From NCBI GenBank assembly GCA_026874595.1, contig CM049314.1, positions 59,377,300 to 59,441,299 of the forward strand: a stretch of 64,000 nucleotides of DNA. Direction: 5' to 3'. Position 1 is the first letter of the stretch. The number at the start of each line of letters is the position of its first letter. The stretch comes from Sipunculus nudus (taxonomy: Eukaryota; Annelida; Sipuncula; Golfingiida; Sipunculidae). Made by a program: the position numbers and the translations under genes. Below are positions 59,654 through 64,000 of this stretch, piece after piece. A model generated the notes under the pieces. That model had not been told where the DNA came from. It ran no database searches and saw only the letters and a list, made by a program, of their open reading frames with translations.

Positions 59654-60990
59654 TCATAAAATGTTTAAAGTGAATTTAAAAGAAAATAATTTTCAAATAT
59701 TAAATCATTTGAAAATGCCACAACATGATCCTCCAGAGGTATGAAGGTAACAATGTCCCTTTTCATTTTTTGAAACTGACTTTAATTTTTTTTGTCTTGC
59801 TAGAGTGCTCAAAAGTTGTTAATATGGAAAAAAGTTCTTATATTTACATTGCTTATAAGTTTTTCTTTCAGCCAAAGTAAACATTAAACACTGTTGGCAA
59901 TTGCTGATTTTACAGCCACTGTCCAATTTTGTTGAATGCTTTGAAAACTAACCAATTTTTGGTTAAAAACTGTAAAACTGAAAACTGAAGAGATGTTTAC
60001 TGTACTCAGTTAAAACATTTCAACTAGTCAAAAATTTTGTACTGTTGGAGTACCTCACACAAAAGCTGCTAAATTAAGCTTTAATTTGGTAATACGCCCT
60101 TCTACATATAATTTCCATATACTGTAAACACCACTTAATTGACAATTTAAACATAAACAGATTATATGTTTCATAACAATCCATAAGCCATTCATAGATA
60201 TGAATTTAATCTGAATGTGACATCAGAAGGTCAATAACACTCTTACAAAGGTTATGAGCGCTTTGTTTAACTTTAATGGGCTAGATCCTCTGATTTTTAT
60301 TTCATTAAGGTTTCTTCTGACAAGTTCAATTTTATTACAAGAGAAAAGCCTAATGATTTGGGACTTTATTTTATTAAGGATCAGATGTTTTCATTAGGTA
60401 CTATTTTGGTTCCCAGAGCGAAATAAAAGCTGGTTCAATTTACAGGTCAAAAGTGTATTTTTTGTCCACCTTGAATGATTTCTTTTTATATGTAGTAGTG
60501 CAATTTCACCATCATATCATTCATATCATATTCATCATATCATTTTTAAAGTGCAAATTAGGTGGCTAACAGTTATGGCGCATATGGGATATTCATATGA
60601 CTGCTTTCATGTTAAATTTGTTTCAACTGAGTAACCTACTTTCTGAGCCTATGAGCATCTTTAGACCACTTTCTCTGTCCTATGAACAGTATATTTGATA
60701 ATCTGTAATGTTTAAATATATTTTGTTATCAGGATAAATCTTCCTGTATTAGTAATTGAGAAGTCTTAATATTTTACCTATAATCCTAAATGTTATACAA
60801 GCATATTTCTAGAACATTTAAAATCCCTATATAGAGAGCAGATGTACTTTCAGTGAAATATATTCTTTTGTTGACTTATGTGTAGCCTCCAGATAAGGTA
60901 AACTAATGTTAATGTTAAATAAAGCACTACTAAGCATCACTGTTGAAAGTTTATCTTTTAAACTTATTTAAATTAATAATCAATTTGTTT
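59211..60990. other. AT-rich stretch without gene
   Basis: Holds a TA microsatellite at 59585-59650 and otherwise unassigned DNA. No supported coding frame. Confidence 0.55.
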
Positions 60991-60996
60991 TTCCAG

Positions 60997-61071
60997 GTCA
61001 AACAGGAGGGGACTGAAAAGAATTTAGAGTGTGACAAGGATGTAAAATTCATACCAGCCTTCATTCCCTAA
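60997..61071 (+). CDS. Possible terminal coding exon, unknown gene
   Basis: A pyrimidine-rich acceptor (TTTGTTTTTCCAG, ending 60996) is followed by 24 open codons (VKQEGTEKNLECDKDVKF, then IPAFIP) and TAA at 61069-61071. An AATAAA lies about 85 bp downstream (near 61155). The layout is that of a last exon with a short 3' UTR, but the peptide is too short to identify and no upstream exon is found in the window. Confidence 0.25.
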   Translation, partial: VKQEGTEKNLECDKDVKFIPAFIP

Positions 61072-61439
61072 AATGACAACACTCTCAAATCTGAATGAAC
61101 CAGGGAGTTTTAAAAATCTTATGAAAATATTTATTTTCAGTTACAAATGTGTAAATAAACATTCATATTGGTTATTGTGTTTTCATACTTTTATGTTTCA
61201 TGTGTTTGCATCTGTATGACTGTATGAAGTTGAAGACCCCCAGTGTGACTGCAGGCCCGCTTGGTTTTCAAGGAATCGCACAGGGCAGGGAGCTCACACA
61301 CACACACACACCCTTAATTTCTATCATCTACCTTAATTCCTTGTGGAATAGAGAAAAGAGTAAACACCTTTCAAAACAGAACATAAAACAGACAATAATT
61401 GAGCTACTGACAAACACCACAAAAGGTGCATACACTGGA

Positions 61440-61730
61440 CTTATAAATATGCAAGTTATTATATCTGGAACATATATGGCACTTGTAAGGTGCATATATA
61501 TGTCAGTTATATGTCAGTTATATCGAACATATATTGGACTGCCTTATAAGTGACATTATGTCACATATATATCACATATATGGCTCCCTGCTCATTTGCA
61601 TATAAAATCCATATAACTGCCATATTTGTGAAATATATGGGAGTTAAAATTGAGTGGAGATATAAGGGACTTTTAAGGCACATATTTGCCTTTATACTTT
61701 CACATATATGGCACTTATAATACAATTTTT
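61440..61730. repeat. ATATATGGCACTT-rich segment
   Basis: Multiple direct and inverted copies of ACATATATGGCACTTATAA-like words (for example near 61469, 61508, 61555 and 61703), with TTATAAGTGACAT as inverted partners. It is AT-rich and palindromic in part; no gene. Confidence 0.5.
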
Positions 61731-62119
61731 AGGTAAGGGACAGTATGTCAAATTTTGGATTTTGACTAAAATCAGCTAAAATGAAAAGAAAATGCAGGAT
61801 TATTTGGCTCTTTGTTATCCACATGATCCTGTTCAGACTTGGAAGATGGGATATACTTCAAATGGATTTTAACAGGACAGATTTGAACACTGACAGGTTG
61901 TCAAAACAGATGGGTGTCATGGGTGTGGCCAAGATATATACCAGTAACATTTTATGCCGACAGCCCTTGCTATTTGCTAGGATAGTTTGTACCTGGTTTA
62001 ACAAACACCTGAAATCATAAAATATGTGACTGGTAACATTTGGATTTACATAAAATAAATCATTAGAGTGCCATACATTTAATTTTACTTAATTCAAGAT
62101 TCAGTTAACACAGAGAGTT

Positions 62120-63500
62120 AGCTCCTATAGGTGAACTGCCATCTGCAGGTGGAAATCAAAGAGTAAAATGTATATGATGAAAGCTATCAAAGACGTATAA
62201 ACATGTAAAATTTTAGGCAGATAAGTCAAACCACTACTGAGATATGAGTGATTTTATCCAATGACAGACAAGCAAACGCTGTGCACAAACGGTTGCAGGA
62301 GGCGTGACCAGTTTTGCCATAAAGAGCTATGTGAGATCTATACACGTGCAAAATTTTGACCAAATCAGTCAAATGGTTCGTGAGATATGAGCTTGGATGT
62401 CTGCAGCGTAAATGTAAATGTAGGTGGCGATACCTGTCATAAAATCGAGAAAGCTGTCCAGGATGTATAAACCTGCATATTTTTAGGTTAATAAGTCAAA
62501 CCACTGCCGAGATATGAGTGATTTTATCCCAAAGCAGATGATCAGATGGACGCTGTGCAAAAATGGTTGCAGGTGGCGCCACCAGTTTTGCATATGATGA
62601 ACTATGTGAGATCTATACACATACAAAATTTTGGCTAAATCAGTTAGATGGTTCCTGAGATATGAGCTTGGATGTCTGCAGCGTTACTGTGAATGTAGGT
62701 GGCGCCACTTGTCATAAAATTTAGAAAGCTTTCCAGGATGTATACACATGCAAAATTTCAGGTGGATAAGTCAACCAATGCAGAGATATGATGCTAACTC
62801 CTTCCCTTTTTGAGATAGCTACGATGCACAACGGACGACGGAAGAAGGACAACGCCACACAGATTGCTTTGTTGCATAAGCTCACAGATTCGCTAAAAAT
62901 GCAAACTAAGTTTTTTCAAACAGTTAAAATATATAGTTCCAATACTTCTAATCTGGGCATTCTGCATCTAGACTGTCTAGACGCTGTGTCTAGATGTCTA
63001 GACACATTGTCTAGACACAGACAGAGCCAGGTCAGCTGCCATGGTGATGTCTGGACCCAAACTGGTTATACTGAGTGACCTCTTGACTTGGCTGCTGAAA
63101 CTCAGCATGTTATCAAATCTGTTTTCAAACACAGAAAGTCTTTTTAAATTGGCTACACTACTTTTCTTAAAGCTGCAATTACCCAATCTTTTCTTATAAA
63201 ACTGGCAGAACCCTACCATAGAATAATTCTTGTAAAGTTTAAACCAATCAGCTTAACAGTTTCATCATAAAACAGTGTATAAGCTAGAAGAGTCTAAAAT
63301 TACATTTTCGCTTGTAAAAAACAGATAAATGTAGGTGGAGCCACCAATATCTCAAATATGGATTTGACATATGTGACAAGGATTGGCATAAAATTTGGTG
63401 ATGATAGCTCTAGCTGTTTTTGAGTTAGCTATTATTAACGTAAAGACGACGCACGATGCAACGACGGACGACGCCGCACCATCGCATAAGCTCACAGGTT
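62120..63500 (+). repeat. GGTGGCGCCACC repeat cluster 2
   Basis: Tandem units of about 260-270 bp: 'gtaggtggcgccac', 'tgtcataaaat..agaaagct', 'gatgtat.cac.tgcaaaatttt', 'gagatatgagtgattttatcc', then 'ggttgcaggtggcgccaccag', 'aactatgtgagatctataca' and 'gagatatgagcttggatgtc'. The cluster includes 'acggacgacgg', 'acgccacacagattg' and 'ttgcataagctcacag' twice (about 62830 and 63455), a terminus type I associate with bivalve repeats. No gene is seen. Confidence 0.7.
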
Positions 63501-64000
63501 GGCAAAAAATTAATTCAGAATATACTGCATTCAGTAAATTTTTAATTTGTGTGAAAATATCAGAAGATGAAGAAGAAACAGAGATGAGACCATGTGCAGG
63601 TTGTACTTACATGTCAGTCATGTGATCAATATGTCTTGAAAATTAAGTAATTGTTGGTGAAGTGGTTCATGAGACAAAAGGCAGGGGATATCAAAGCACA
63701 TAGAGTGGTGTACCTCGGGTTATAATCAAATGTTTATGAGTATGTCTGTAAGAGGTGTTGAAGAAAGCAGTTGGGGTTTTAAGATATTTGCTAACAGAAT
63801 GGGGAGGGACAGATAGATAGTTGTTGACCATTTCAGTAATCCTTAGTCTTCTGGAGGGGGAACAAATAATAACCACATAACTAAACATTTTGCATTATTC
63901 AACTGTCTGTAAAATGTTGTCTTGGTTAAAATGTTTTATGTAAAAGTATCTGTTTGTCAAAAGGTATAACATGAGCTCTGTTTGCTGGAGAGGCCATTTT
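63501..64000. other. Unassigned right edge
   Basis: No recognisable gene or repeat; short frames only. Confidence 0.5.

Overview
The window is animal nuclear DNA, AT-rich and dominated by repeats, with few genes. The repeat types suggest a marine lophotrochozoan, most likely a bivalve mollusc: repeats ending in ACGGACGACG plus GCATAAGCTCAC, elements ending in GTCAGCTGAGCTAAAA, a tRNA-derived SINE, a Penelope-like element and an L1/Tx1-type LINE. The taxon is an inference from memory of such genomes. I see no rRNA, true tRNA gene or CRISPR.

Layout. (1) 1-22.8 kb is a tandem segmental duplication on the minus strand. One intact single-exon, divergent rhodopsin-like GPCR (3602-4516) has two decayed paralogues (10281-11173 and 20007-20906). 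The units also carry kilobase-long GA-rich blocks (5.3-8.75 kb, 15.7-17.3 kb) studded with a conserved hairpin-like core, a tRNA-derived SINE in two of the units, and two solo LTRs of one family, each with a 4-bp target duplication and an empty site in a paralogous unit. (2) 22.8-24.05 kb holds two partial Penelope-like copies (GIY-YIG end) in tandem, next to a 21-bp minisatellite. (3) 24.2-28.1 kb is a two-exon DDE integrase-core gene with its catalytic residues and intron boundaries preserved but with stops and frameshifts; its intron holds a 5'-truncated LINE and short GGCGCCACC repeats. (4) 29.8-46.7 kb is a complex tandem array of about 330-bp monomers with a 1,122-bp higher-order repeat. 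Many monomers carry a near-consensus CTCF-type site in one orientation, and recurring DR1-like nuclear-receptor sites lie in the linkers. A 1.9-kb mobile element sits inside the array. (5) 49.36-57.06 kb is a HECT E3-ligase-like gene on the minus strand, split within its coding exon by a complete 5.6-kb LINE flanked by a perfect 15-bp target duplication; the two gene halves rejoin in frame across the duplication. (6) 57.1-64 kb contains further elements of the GTCAGCTGAGCT family, a second GGTGGCGCCACC repeat cluster and a possible terminal exon.

The only apparently intact host coding gene is the GPCR at 3602-4516. The HECT and integrase genes look like recent pseudogenes, although several of the frameshifts are one-base changes in homopolymers and could be assembly errors. 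The observations most worth following are the CTCF-like tandem array, the LINE that split the HECT exon, and the GA blocks with regularly recurring inverted-repeat cores.
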